The notes below the pieces were generated by a model. It saw nothing but the letters and a program-made list of their open reading frames with translations. It searched no databases and had not been told where the DNA came from. The translations under genes were made by a program, and so were the position numbers. Shown here one piece after another: positions 13,947 to 22,981 of a stretch of DNA of 35,170 nucleotides (positions within the stretch are counted from its first letter, which is position 1; each line of letters starts with the position of its first letter). Source of the DNA: Bdellovibrio sp. (GTDB lineage: Bacteria > Myxococcota > SpSt-1050); contig DYEF01000032.1 of the NCBI GenBank assembly GCA_020725805.1, positions 1 through 35,170 of the forward strand, written 5' to 3'.

Positions 13947-15395
13947 TCATCCTTTTAATACGGCAATGGGCTTCATTACAGCAACTATCCTTGCAATACC
14001 CGCTCCGACCACGACATTTATTACTTCATCTATATCCTTGTAGGCCGCAGGTGCTTCTTCCTTTACCGTTCTCCTGTCTTCACAGATAAGGAATATACCC
14101 TCCATCGATTTTCTGAATTCCTCATCTGAAATAAGCGATGATCCCTGTTTACCCCGCCTGCCTATACCGGAGGCCGCCGTACGGCTCATTACCCTGCCCG
14201 CCCCGTGGTTTACAGAGAACAATGTCTCGGCAGACTTCTCTGTCCCCACCAGAAGATATGATTTCGTCCCCATTGACCCCGGAATCAGGACAGGCTGTCC
14301 CAGATCTTCGAAAACCGTCCTTTTCATCCTCGACGGGGGATAGGCACGTGTCGCACCTTTTCGGTGAACAAGCAGCTGCTCATCCGATATGCTTTCGTAC
14401 TTTGCGATATTATGCGGGACATCATAAAGGATATTTATTCTGCCCTTTTTACAGACCTTCGAAATGATATCCCCTGTAATCAGGGATATAAGATGCCTGT
14501 TGACAAACGCAAAATTTGCTGCGGCATACATAGCCTTTATATAGTTCTGTCCCTCCGTATCACGGGTATAAAAATATGCTAAATTATTATTGGGAAACGG
14601 CAGATTTTTACGCCTGCAGTATTCAACGGCAGACCTCATATAATAATCTCCGATCTCGTGTCCGAGTCCCCTTGAACCGCTGTGTATCATAACCGTAAGT
14701 TCATCTTCGAATATCCCCCATCTCTCTGCGACTAATGAATCACATACAGAGATAACCCGCTGAAGTTCGATGAAATGATTCCCGCCACCCAGTGTTGCAA
14801 ACTGGTTATATCCTCTCTCGAGAGCCTTTTTTGGCACTGAATTGATATCCGTTTGTATAGAACCATTATCTTCAATATGCGATGCTACGGTTTCATAATC
14901 AGATTTTTCAAAGAGCTCCGATAAATCCGGATACTTCTTCCGAAATGACCTGTTTGAACTGATATCATACAACCCCCTTACCCCGAATGAGAGAATTCTG
15001 CTCAGGTCCTCGCCCTCAAATGAGATATTATGCTTGCCTTCACCAAGAGGAATTCTGTTGTAAATAAAGTGGGCTATCTTTTCCGCGGATATTTCATTAT
15101 ACTTCAGGCCGGTCGTCAGCATACTCATACCACAGTTGATATCATATCCGACTGCCGAGGGAATAACGGCATTCTCAAAAGCGGCAACCGTACCTATCGG
15201 GACACCGAATCCGATATGGATATCCGGTGTGCAGAGAACTCTTCTGATATCAGGAACAGTCGCCGTATTGTACAGCTGTCTTATTGCCTCTGTCTCCAGA
15301 TGTATATTTTCGCTTGCATAGATAAAGGCATCTGTCACCATTTCCCCTTCTCTTTCGAGTTTCAGTCTGTATTCGTCAAGACGGATAAGTTTCAT
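13947..15395 (-). CDS. rtcB: RNA-splicing ligase RtcB (3'-phosphate/5'-OH RNA ligase)
   Basis: This 482-residue protein is a full-length RtcB, which joins RNA 2',3'-cyclic phosphate or 3'-phosphate ends to 5'-OH ends using GTP and Mn2+. The active-site residues are all in place: Asp85 and Cys88 in GYDINCGM, Asn206/His207 in GGGNHFIE, His238 in HSGSRG, His328 in DVPHN, and the guanylylated histidine His397 in NHGAGR. The C-terminus (AYKDIDEVI...VMKPIAVLKG) is the usual family ending. The ATG overlaps the TGA of the phosphatidylserine decarboxylase gene by four bases, so the two are translationally coupled. No archease or RtcA/RtcR gene is present nearby. A T-run follows the stop but has no convincing hairpin. 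Confidence 0.97.
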   Translation of the reverse strand: MKLIRLDEYRLKLEREGEMVTDAFIYASENIHLETEAIRQLYNTATVPDIRRVLCTPDIHIGFGVPIGTVAAFENAVIPSAVGYDINCGMSMLTTGLKYNEISAEKIAHFIYNRIPLGEGKHNISFEGEDLSRILSFGVRGLYDISSNRSFRKKYPDLSELFEKSDYETVASHIEDNGSIQTDINSVPKKALERGYNQFATLGGGNHFIELQRVISVCDSLVAERWGIFEDELTVMIHSGSRGLGHEIGDYYMRSAVEYCRRKNLPFPNNNLAYFYTRDTEGQNYIKAMYAAANFAFVNRHLISLITGDIISKVCKKGRINILYDVPHNIAKYESISDEQLLVHRKGATRAYPPSRMKRTVFEDLGQPVLIPGSMGTKSYLLVGTEKSAETLFSVNHGAGRVMSRTAASGIGRRGKQGSSLISDEEFRKSMEGIFLICEDRRTVKEEAPAAYKDIDEVINVVVGAGIARIVAVMKPIAVLKG

Positions 15396-16204
15396 ATCCC
15401 GGTAATCCCTGTACCCAGCTTCAGATATTCTCCTTTCAGTCTGCGGTCCGGTTCATAATTACTGAAAATAAGAACAACAGTCGAACCCAGTGCAAAATAT
15501 GCCAGCTTTTCTCCCTTTGATATTTTTATAGGGTCAATATTGAGGTCAACCGGGCCGTCTGTCTCATTATGTTTCAGTATTTTATCGGAGGCTATAATAT
15601 TACCGACCCCCATTGCCGCAACCATAGAGACGCAGATCCTCAGCTTGTCGTTTCGTATAAACACATTATACCGCTCATTTATGCAGAGAATATCCTTTTT
15701 TTTGTGAATCATTTCGTTGAATACAGGATACAAATCTCCTCTCATTCTCTCCATCCTGTATATCTCACCGTCAACCGGCGAATGTATCCAGTGATAGTCT
15801 CTGGGACTCAGATAGTGAACTGTAAAGTACCAGTTCTCTGTATCACCGAAAAATTCATCGAATGCTATAAGGTCCCTTGCCGAAAGCAATTCACCCTTAC
15901 ACTCGAATCTCTTGTCAGTTATACTGCCGCATTCGGTCATAATACCATCGACCGGTGCAACTATAGTCTTTGAATCGATTGGTCTGGCCGACGGCTTAAG
16001 TTCCCTGATAAAAAAGTGATATAGTTTTTTGTAATGCCCGACCGGATAGAGCATCTCCTCGGTATTTACATTATATTTTCTGATAAACCAGTCAATCAGT
16101 CTTCTCTGAAATCTCTCGTTCCCGAGATTTGATACCCATCCGATTAAATCTGTAACTTTCTTCCTCGGGAGATATCTGAACATATAAGGCAGTAATTTAT
16201 TCAT
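15392..16204 (-). CDS. psd: Phosphatidylserine decarboxylase proenzyme
   Basis: This 270-residue protein converts phosphatidylserine to phosphatidylethanolamine at the cytoplasmic membrane. The self-processing motif LGST (239-242) is present; cleavage before Ser241 would create the pyruvoyl cofactor and the alpha and beta chains. The Asp-His-Ser triad can be placed at Asp86 (PVDG), His141 (YHWIHSPVDG) and Ser241. Length and the N-terminal FIREL region fit E. coli-type Psd (about 320 residues), slightly shorter. The Shine-Dalgarno AGAGG overlaps the stop region of the preceding lipoprotein gene, four bases away. The overlap with rtcB downstream looks like dense packing rather than shared function. 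Confidence 0.93.
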   Translation of the reverse strand: MNKLLPYMFRYLPRKKVTDLIGWVSNLGNERFQRRLIDWFIRKYNVNTEEMLYPVGHYKKLYHFFIRELKPSARPIDSKTIVAPVDGIMTECGSITDKRFECKGELLSARDLIAFDEFFGDTENWYFTVHYLSPRDYHWIHSPVDGEIYRMERMRGDLYPVFNEMIHKKKDILCINERYNVFIRNDKLRICVSMVAAMGVGNIIASDKILKHNETDGPVDLNIDPIKISKGEKLAYFALGSTVVLIFSNYEPDRRLKGEYLKLGTGITGI

Positions 16205-16208
16205 AAAA

Positions 16209-16865
16209 TTACCTCTTTATACAATCCGACGGCTGTCCCGCCTTCTTTGCCTCCTCGATGATCTTCGAAATATCTTCATTATATTTGCTGATTTTCTGCA
16301 GCAATTCGTTTTTGCGGGCATTCAGTGTACCGAACTCCTTTGCAGGACCTTCTGCTATCTCCTTCTGTTTTTCGGGAGGTGTATCTGCGGGGACCGCAAT
16401 ATTATAAACACCATCCTTGCTGACAACCTTGTATTCGGAGGTAATCTTTGAAAGTTTCTTTTCTATTTCATTGAGTTCATCCTGATACGGTTTCATCTCA
16501 TTTTTTACATTCTCTATTCTCTCGTTGTAAGTGTTGTCGCACCTCGAGACCTTAAACTCGGTACTCTGGACGGGAGTTGCAGGCTTATTCTGTATCTCAG
16601 ATGGTTGCTGCACGGCCTTAGTTGCGTTTGCCTCTGCCTTCAGTTTCTCCTCTGCAATCTTCGAACTGACATATCTGATCCGCTCCTGAACTATCTCGGT
16701 CTTATAATCACGGCTCTTCAGCTCGACGTAAATATCGAAAGCCTCCCTGTACATATTCAGTTTAAGAAAACCTTCTGCTTTCAGAAACAGTTCCTCACTG
16801 TCGTCCTGCTTCTGACAGGAAATAAAAAGAAATGCAATCAGGACAATCATTACTGCTCTTTTCAT
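16209..16865 (-). CDS. Putative lipoprotein with coiled-coil segment
   Basis: This 218-residue protein has a lipoprotein signal MKRAVMIVLIAFLFISC (Cys17). A short helical repeat-like region follows (EELFLKAEGFLKLNMYREAF), resembling one TPR-type hairpin. Next are an Ala/Gln/Pro-rich linker, a charged helical segment likely to form a coiled coil (about 120-150) and another near the C-terminus (about 185-215). The start at 16865 is chosen over the longer frame because it has a good Shine-Dalgarno (AAAGGAG) and begins the signal peptide; the longer frame would overlap the upstream gene. I do not recognise a specific family. It lies between the SDR gene and psd and is probably co-transcribed with both. 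Confidence 0.7.
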   Translation of the reverse strand: MKRAVMIVLIAFLFISCQKQDDSEELFLKAEGFLKLNMYREAFDIYVELKSRDYKTEIVQERIRYVSSKIAEEKLKAEANATKAVQQPSEIQNKPATPVQSTEFKVSRCDNTYNERIENVKNEMKPYQDELNEIEKKLSKITSEYKVVSKDGVYNIAVPADTPPEKQKEIAEGPAKEFGTLNARKNELLQKISKYNEDISKIIEEAKKAGQPSDCIKR

Positions 16866-16878
16866 CTCTGTATCTCCT

Positions 16879-17826
16879 TTAGTCAAAAAATGTAATATTT
16901 TCAACAATATCCCTGCATCTGTACTCCGGTTCATATCCGAAGTCCTTTCTCGCCTTATCTATAGATAAAAGACACGGGAATGAGAGTATGTCAATAAGTT
17001 CTGAATTGTAAATATCTGATTTAAATAGCAGCTTTGCCGAACCAAAGATACTTCTGGATACGCCTTCGGGCAAATAAATAAAAGGTTTATTCAGGTGAGA
17101 TGCAATCTCGCTTAGTCTTATGGTATCAGATGACGCAATATTGTAGACCCCGCCGGAGGAGAGCAGAACCGAATTGAGTATATAATTGATGACGTCACTG
17201 AAATAGAGGAACTGAAATTCGGGGTCTCTTCTGGCAATCGAATAAATAACAGGTGTCTTTTTCAGGAATTTTATGAGTATATCTTCCGAAAAATTATGAT
17301 AGACAGGGACTGTCCTGAAGAGGAACAAACCTTTGTTTTCATTCTGTGAAAAATAGCCCGAGAGATAACGTTCTATAATAAGCATATCATTCAGATAGGC
17401 AACCGATGAAGCTGAGATGAGCACATCCGACTCAACATATTTCCTGCTGCTTGAGAAGTTTACCCCGTATACAAATGAAGAAGAGAAGAGATAAAGTTTT
17501 TCAAAGAGATTTTCCCTGAAAAACCTGAACAACCTCTCGAATCTGATGAAATTATTACGGTTGTAGGGATGTATTTCGGAATATATGTCGTAGTCGAACA
17601 TAAGATGTATTACAACATCCGTATTTTCCGATTTGCAGATTTCCTTTATGTTGGAAAGATACGGGTCTGTCTCGTAAAACTTCATCCCGGGCGGATTATA
17701 TGAAGGAAATCTTGTATCTACCCCGACTATATCAATTTTCTGCTCTGTAAAATATTTTACTATTTTCGTAGCGGGGAATTTACTGACTCCGGTTACCAGA
17801 TATTTTTTGCTTCTGATTCTCTGCAT
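16879..17826 (-). CDS. SDR/NAD-dependent epimerase-like protein, probably degenerate
   Basis: This 315-residue protein has the fold of extended short-chain dehydrogenases (sugar-nucleotide epimerases/dehydratases): a first strand YLVTGVSKFPATKIV, an acidic strand end IDIVGVD, DVVIHL, LYLFSSSFVYG, and the later motif GGVYNIASSDTIRLSEI. Two hallmark features are damaged. The glycine-rich NAD loop (TGxxGxxG) reads TGVSKFPA (12-19), and the catalytic YxxxK reads YLNDM (144-148), so the lysine is missing. It may be a non-catalytic member, or use a different chemistry. It is the first gene of the unit followed by the lipoprotein, psd and rtcB. The ribosome-binding site is weak (AGGA). The frame is intact, so it is not a pseudogene. 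Confidence 0.75.
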   Translation of the reverse strand: MQRIRSKKYLVTGVSKFPATKIVKYFTEQKIDIVGVDTRFPSYNPPGMKFYETDPYLSNIKEICKSENTDVVIHLMFDYDIYSEIHPYNRNNFIRFERLFRFFRENLFEKLYLFSSSFVYGVNFSSSRKYVESDVLISASSVAYLNDMLIIERYLSGYFSQNENKGLFLFRTVPVYHNFSEDILIKFLKKTPVIYSIARRDPEFQFLYFSDVINYILNSVLLSSGGVYNIASSDTIRLSEIASHLNKPFIYLPEGVSRSIFGSAKLLFKSDIYNSELIDILSFPCLLSIDKARKDFGYEPEYRCRDIVENITFFD

Positions 17827-17836
17827 AAGTCCTGAT

Positions 17837-17865
17837 TTTATATCACAAAAGGAGAATTTAATGAA
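17837..17865 (-). promoter_or_regulatory. Weak candidate promoter of the SDR-lipoprotein-psd-rtcB unit
   Basis: TATAAA (17842-17837) is a good -10 on the minus strand, but the -35 17 bases upstream is TTCATT, a poor match. The start would leave a leader of only about four bases before the ATG at 17826. Confidence 0.3.
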
Positions 17866-17881
17866 TAAAAATTATTTTATA

Positions 17882-17909
17882 TTGAACCTGTTACAAATCC
17901 TGATATAAT
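17882..17909 (+). promoter_or_regulatory. Strong extended -10 promoter of the 1185-residue lipoprotein gene
   Basis: TTGAAC (17882-17887) and a perfect TATAAT (17904-17909) are 16 bases apart, and TG at 17901-17902 makes an extended -10 element. The predicted start near 17916 leaves a short leader containing AAGGAG before the ATG at 17931. Confidence 0.7.
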
Positions 17910-17930
17910 TTAGATATTCAAGGAGATTAT

Positions 17931-20900
17931 ATGAAAAAGGTGATAGTAATTTTACTAATAATATCAGTTTTTAACTGCATTAATCAGCAGGATTTCTACT
18001 TTACGAACAGCAATGATACAGGGGATACTGATTCAAATAATACAGATTCTGAATCTGATGCATATGTTGCGGATTCTATAACCGATATCAGTAACACATC
18101 AGATTATTTTGAACTCATAAATCTTAATCCCTATGACACCATATGCGGGACATATTACTTGCTGATAGAAAGCAAAAATACAGATAAGATCACAGGTATC
18201 GGTGTCTACCTTGACAGCATACCGGTTCTGAACAAATACAGCATCTTTAACAGAAAGATAATAGCCGAAATCAATGTAGAGAATTTCCGCAATGGTTCCT
18301 ATTTCCTAAAAGTAGAAATTAATAATTCGTACACTGAGTTTGAAGTTAATATTGATAATAGCGAAAAATGTGACAATCCGCCTGTCGTTATCATCACTGA
18401 ACCTGAAAATAACAGTTATATCTCGAATAATAATATTATCAGGGTAAAGGCCTATGATGATATCGGAGTCGTAGGTGTCTCTTTCTATGTAGATAATAAT
18501 CTCATTCTTTACGATACATCTGCCCCTTATGATATATCAATCAATACTGAAGGCTTTGAAGAGGGTCTTCATTTCATCAAGGCAGTTGCCTTCGATTCTT
18601 CGAACAAAAAGGCAAAAGACACAATCAGACTCTTCTTTGACACCAAGGCCCCTGAGATAGAAATATTAACTCCGTCAGATTATGAGATTTATAATAATAA
18701 ACTCAATATTAAGGTAAGAATTGCTGACAATACCATAACGGATTCAGTTACAATATATCTTCTGAATTTTCTGACTAACGAGAAATCAATACTTTATAAC
18801 GGCGAACAGATAAATGATATCAATCTGATATCCGGAACCGAAAATATAAAAAACGGATTTTATTCATTAGTTGCCGAGGCATCCGACAAAGCGGGAAATA
18901 TTGGTCGGGCAAGTAAGGTTATTATTATTGGGCATAATGAAGTTGTAAAATATTATAGATGTAGTTCAGATTATAAAGAATGTGCTGACCTATTCAGTTC
19001 GCCTGTAAGGGGAATACTCTATCTTAAAACCGAACCCGATATTGCTTTTGGTCAGTTTTTTTACAGTACAATATTTCTTGGAAACGAATATTTTAATAAT
19101 AGCAATAAGATTGAAATCGATACGAGATATTCATATGACGGATTATGGGATTTTTTCACCGTACTTAAATTCAAAGAGGACATCATAAAGATAAGCAAAA
19201 GCGTAATTGTTCAATCCTGTGATCAGGACAGAGACGGATATCTTGATACCAGTCCGGAATGCGGCGGAGACGACTGTGATGACAGAAGACATTCCGTAAA
19301 CCCCGGAATGCCGGATTTTCAGGGAGATGGAAGAGATACAAACTGCGATGGTATAGACGGGACAGACCTTGACAGAGATGGATTTGTTGCACAGCAATTC
19401 GGTGGTAATGACTGCAACGACAATAATAATAAGATTAATCCGGCAGCAAACGACATACCCGGAGATGATATTGATTCAAATTGTGACGGCATTGACGGAA
19501 TCGATAAGGACGGCGACGGTTTCATTTCAAATTCATATAACAATAAACTGAGAGACTGTAACGACAATGACCCTGATATACACCCCGTTAGATTTGACCT
19601 TGCCGGTGACGGAACTGATTCCAACTGTGATGGTATCGACGGCGAGGATTATGATAGTGATGGTTATGCCAGCACAGAATCAGGGGGAAATGACTGTGAT
19701 GATAGCAATTATTATATCAACCCCGGCAGATACGACTATTCCGGAAATTATATTGATGAAAACTGTGATGGTATCGACGGCACAGATAATGACAGAGATG
19801 GTTATGCATCCAATCCCAATTATTCATCGTTGAGAGACTGTAACGATAATGACCCTGATATACACCCCGGTGCAACTGATATGCTGGGAGACGGAGTTGA
19901 TTCAAACTGCGACGGGATAGACGGGATTGATTATGACCAGGATGGATATTCCAGTATTGAATCAGGCGGAGATGATTGCAATGACAGTGATCGGAGTATA
20001 AATCCCAGAAGAACTGACATATATGATAATGGTATAGATGAAAACTGCGACGGGGTTGATGGTGTCGACAATGACAGAGACGGTTATGCAAGTATATTAT
20101 CAGGTGGCAGCGATTGTAACGACTACGATAAAAATATTAACCCCTCTTCTTCTGATTTATATGGTGACAAGATTGATACAAACTGTGACGGTATTGACGG
20201 AGTTGACAATGACAGAGACGGTTATATAAGCAGGGAGAACGGCGGTAACGACTGTAATGACAATGACCCAAAAATAACATTGCCGGATTGCTTTAATAAA
20301 TGTACAGGATATTACAGTGATTGCGACATTATTTGCGAAAACGGATGTCTTAACGGATTTAACTGCATCAGCAATATATGTCAGAGTAATATATGTCCGG
20401 AGTTTATTTCGGTCGACCCAAAGGGAATTTATCCTGTCATCGGATACTGTCCGGCTGTCACGGGAGTTTCACCTTATAAAGGCCCCGACAGACCAAAACA
20501 AATCAATTCCAGAACGACTTCCTATACTATGTATTATTCTTCATACAGGGATACAATGCCTGTCGTCGATGAAAACGGATTCATTTATATGGTTGCAAAC
20601 GGTAAATTTATAATCTTTGACAACAAACTTATGATTAATAACACACCAAGTAATATCGGAGAGTCATATAGTACACCCGTAATAGGTGCAAGCGGGACGA
20701 TTTATGTAAGTAGTTATTACGGTGACCTCTATGCACTAAGAAAAAACGGTTTGGTAAAATGGATTTTCTCAACATATTCCAATATTGTTACTTCACCTGT
20801 CCTTGGAAGTAACGAAAATATTTATATTACTTCATCCAACAGAAGCCTGTACAAGATTTCCAGCAATGGGCAGCTTATATGGGAATTCATAACGGGAGGC

Positions 20901-21488
20901 AATATAGAGGCTCAGCAGTTCATTGACAGAGACGAAAACATTTATATCTATTCAAATGATACATTCTTATATAAAGTTTCCAAAAACGGCGAACAGATTT
21001 ACAGATATCAGGCAAATTCTGTTACCAGAAAAATGGCTATTGATGAAAATTCAAATATCTATTTCGTCAATAAGGACAATAAACTCGTCTCCCTTAATGC
21101 TGACGGGAATAAGATATTTGATATAAATCTGCCGTTTTATACAAATAAGAACTACCTCATTTATCACAATAAAAAGTTATATTATTTATCAAATACACGA
21201 TATGCACTATTTGATATCGGGACAAAAACTCTTGTCTGGGAGAGAACACCTGCCGGCTCGGGTGGCAATGCACAGATGCCGCTTCTCGATTCAGTGGGAA
21301 ATCTGTTTGTCATCTATAATTGTACACTAGAAAAATTAAGCGGAATAAACGGAGAAAATCTTTTTCTGTTTGTTACTTCTTCAAGTGACTGCACCAATTA
21401 TATGACAACACCGGTTATAACTCCGGGTGGAAACATTATACTATACACCGACAGAGGCAAATTATTTATTATTGGTGATGTGCGGTAA
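17931..21488 (+). CDS. Large lipoprotein: Ig-like domains, MopE-type metal-binding repeats, PQQ-like propeller
   Basis: This 1185-residue protein starts with an export signal ending VFNC (Cys16, probable lipidation; Asn at -1 is unusual). An Asn/Asp/Ser/Thr linker follows. Two bacterial Ig-like domains lie at about 148-335; the first has PVVIITEPENNSYIS and the second PEIEILTPSDYEIY. Residues 430-787 are seven complete and one partial repeats of 46-48 residues, each with D.DxDGy, GGnDCnDnd, iNPg and DxNCDGIDG: the MopE-type putative metal-binding motif, rich in EF-hand-like Asp clusters. A short Cys-rich module follows (about 790-825). The C-terminal third (about 870-1185) has repeats such as GTIYVSS...LYAL..NG...W, a PQQ-like beta-propeller. 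It is probably a surface, Ca2+- or metal-binding protein involved in adhesion or scavenging. It has a strong own promoter and stands alone. Confidence 0.85.
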   Translation: MKKVIVILLIISVFNCINQQDFYFTNSNDTGDTDSNNTDSESDAYVADSITDISNTSDYFELINLNPYDTICGTYYLLIESKNTDKITGIGVYLDSIPVLNKYSIFNRKIIAEINVENFRNGSYFLKVEINNSYTEFEVNIDNSEKCDNPPVVIITEPENNSYISNNNIIRVKAYDDIGVVGVSFYVDNNLILYDTSAPYDISINTEGFEEGLHFIKAVAFDSSNKKAKDTIRLFFDTKAPEIEILTPSDYEIYNNKLNIKVRIADNTITDSVTIYLLNFLTNEKSILYNGEQINDINLISGTENIKNGFYSLVAEASDKAGNIGRASKVIIIGHNEVVKYYRCSSDYKECADLFSSPVRGILYLKTEPDIAFGQFFYSTIFLGNEYFNNSNKIEIDTRYSYDGLWDFFTVLKFKEDIIKISKSVIVQSCDQDRDGYLDTSPECGGDDCDDRRHSVNPGMPDFQGDGRDTNCDGIDGTDLDRDGFVAQQFGGNDCNDNNNKINPAANDIPGDDIDSNCDGIDGIDKDGDGFISNSYNNKLRDCNDNDPDIHPVRFDLAGDGTDSNCDGIDGEDYDSDGYASTESGGNDCDDSNYYINPGRYDYSGNYIDENCDGIDGTDNDRDGYASNPNYSSLRDCNDNDPDIHPGATDMLGDGVDSNCDGIDGIDYDQDGYSSIESGGDDCNDSDRSINPRRTDIYDNGIDENCDGVDGVDNDRDGYASILSGGSDCNDYDKNINPSSSDLYGDKIDTNCDGIDGVDNDRDGYISRENGGNDCNDNDPKITLPDCFNKCTGYYSDCDIICENGCLNGFNCISNICQSNICPEFISVDPKGIYPVIGYCPAVTGVSPYKGPDRPKQINSRTTSYTMYYSSYRDTMPVVDENGFIYMVANGKFIIFDNKLMINNTPSNIGESYSTPVIGASGTIYVSSYYGDLYALRKNGLVKWIFSTYSNIVTSPVLGSNENIYITSSNRSLYKISSNGQLIWEFITGGNIEAQQFIDRDENIYIYSNDTFLYKVSKNGEQIYRYQANSVTRKMAIDENSNIYFVNKDNKLVSLNADGNKIFDINLPFYTNKNYLIYHNKKLYYLSNTRYALFDIGTKTLVWERTPAGSGGNAQMPLLDSVGNLFVIYNCTLEKLSGINGENLFLFVTSSSDCTNYMTTPVITPGGNIILYTDRGKLFIIGDVR
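19218..20291 (+). repeat. Tandem MopE-type repeats inside the lipoprotein gene
   Basis: About 1.07 kb of tandem coding repeats of 138-144 bases, seven complete plus one truncated. The most conserved part codes for NCDGIDG. Two period lengths alternate: copies with 46 residues, and copies (third and fifth) with a two-residue insertion and RDC in place of GGNDC. That pattern suggests duplication of a two-repeat unit. Confidence 0.8.
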
Positions 21489-21493
21489 ATATT

Positions 21494-22981
21494 CTACCTG
21501 ATTAAAAAATGTGTCAGAAGTCCTACTATCCTGTCCGGCAGGATACCGGCAAAAATAATGACCAGAACGAGAATCCCTATGACAATATTAAATAGTACGT
21601 TACCCTCATATCTTTCTTCGTTGTTAGGTTTCTTCAGGAATAATACCAAAACGAAGTTCAGGTAATAATAAAGTGAAACTATTGTCATAAGTATTGCAAT
21701 GACAGAAATCAAAATCAATCCGGAATCTATAGCGGACTTGAAGATAAAGAGTTTGGCAAAGAAACCACCTGCGGGCGGAAGTCCGGCAAGTGAGAAGAGA
21801 GAGACGGTCAGAGCTACTGCCAGAAACGGGTTCTTATAATACAATCCGTTGAAACTGCCTATCAGCTGATTCTCCCCTCCTGCCTTTTCGAGTCTCGAGA
21901 AGATACCGAAAGCCAGCAGATTCATAAGTGAATAGATAAAGACAAAGAAGAGGATATTGACCTTAATGGTCTCTCTAAGCTCCCCGGAGGCGACCAGATA
22001 TGAGAGAATTCCGAGCATTATGACGGCCGCATTCGCAATACTGGAGTAGGCAATAAGCCTCTTTGCATTTGTCTGATGAAGTGCGATAAGCGTTGATATA
22101 ACAATGGTAATAATGGTCAGGATTTCGAGCAATCTGTATGCAATATGATAATCGGATACCAGAGGAGCAAAAAACATCTTCGAAAATATATTCAGAAGGA
22201 CTACAACAGAAGCCACTTTTACTGATGTAGATGCAAAACCTGACACACAGGAAGGAGAACCCTCGTAGAAATCCGGAACCCACATATGAAACGGGACAAT
22301 TCCCAGTTTCAGCAGAATAACGGCTATAACAAAAATATATGCGGTTATTAAAACAGTATTACCTGCATTGATACTCTTCCCGATAAACCCCAGATTGTGG
22401 AAGCTCAGCATATCCGAATTTACACCGATGGAGAGCATAAAGCCGTATATCAGGGCAACGCCAAGGAGCGTAACCGCAAAGAAGACAGAACTGAATATTA
22501 GATATTTTAGTGTTCCTTCGATTGAAAGTCTTGAGCGGTTGTTCTTCGAGGAGAGGACAAAGAGTGACATAGAAGTGATTTCGAGACCTATCAGCATCAG
22601 AATCAGCTCTGATGAAATTACCATAATCTGCATCCCGCACACCGAGAACAAAATAAGTAGAGACGCATCCCCCCTGTCCTCTGTCATAAAACCTTTGAAT
22701 GAATCGGTTATCAGGATACTTACTATGGCCGTAATATACAGAATTATTGCCGAAAGTGAGGTCAGGGGATTGACTGTCACCATATGACCCAGATATTCAC
22801 CCCTTCCGGATGCGAGTTCATTTGCCTCCCAGAAGGCTGCGGCAAGAAGTGAAATAACGGAAAGTATATTGATGAACGAACCGCTGCTCTCCCTCTTCTT
22901 GAAGGAGAGAAAGACCAATAGTAATATCGCCGAAACGAATATAACGATGAGCGAAGCTATGTTTGAGAGTAATTCTGTCAT
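21494..22981 (-). CDS. nuoN: NADH-quinone oxidoreductase subunit N
   Basis: This 495-residue protein is one of three antiporter-like, proton-pumping membrane subunits of complex I. It is almost entirely hydrophobic with about 14 predicted helices. Conserved sites include Glu in MLIGLEITSMSLFVL (channel glutamate), a lysine region PFHMWVPDFYEGSP, and SVKVASVVVLL. The frame is open for 68 codons further upstream, but the ATG at 22981 overlaps the nuoM stop (TAATG) and starts the first helix, so it is the true start. It is the last gene of the nuo unit. Its stop is five bases from the stop of the convergent lipoprotein gene, with no terminator visible between them. Confidence 0.93.
   Translation of the reverse strand: MTELLSNIASLIVIFVSAILLLVFLSFKKRESSGSFINILSVISLLAAAFWEANELASGRGEYLGHMVTVNPLTSLSAIILYITAIVSILITDSFKGFMTEDRGDASLLILFSVCGMQIMVISSELILMLIGLEITSMSLFVLSSKNNRSRLSIEGTLKYLIFSSVFFAVTLLGVALIYGFMLSIGVNSDMLSFHNLGFIGKSINAGNTVLITAYIFVIAVILLKLGIVPFHMWVPDFYEGSPSCVSGFASTSVKVASVVVLLNIFSKMFFAPLVSDYHIAYRLLEILTIITIVISTLIALHQTNAKRLIAYSSIANAAVIMLGILSYLVASGELRETIKVNILFFVFIYSLMNLLAFGIFSRLEKAGGENQLIGSFNGLYYKNPFLAVALTVSLFSLAGLPPAGGFFAKLFIFKSAIDSGLILISVIAILMTIVSLYYYLNFVLVLFLKKPNNEERYEGNVLFNIVIGILVLVIIFAGILPDRIVGLLTHFLIR

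Noticed and set aside
19143-20091. Open frames on both strands over the MopE repeats
   Set aside because: They are produced by the repetitive Asp/Asn codons of the real gene and have no family features or ribosome-binding sites.
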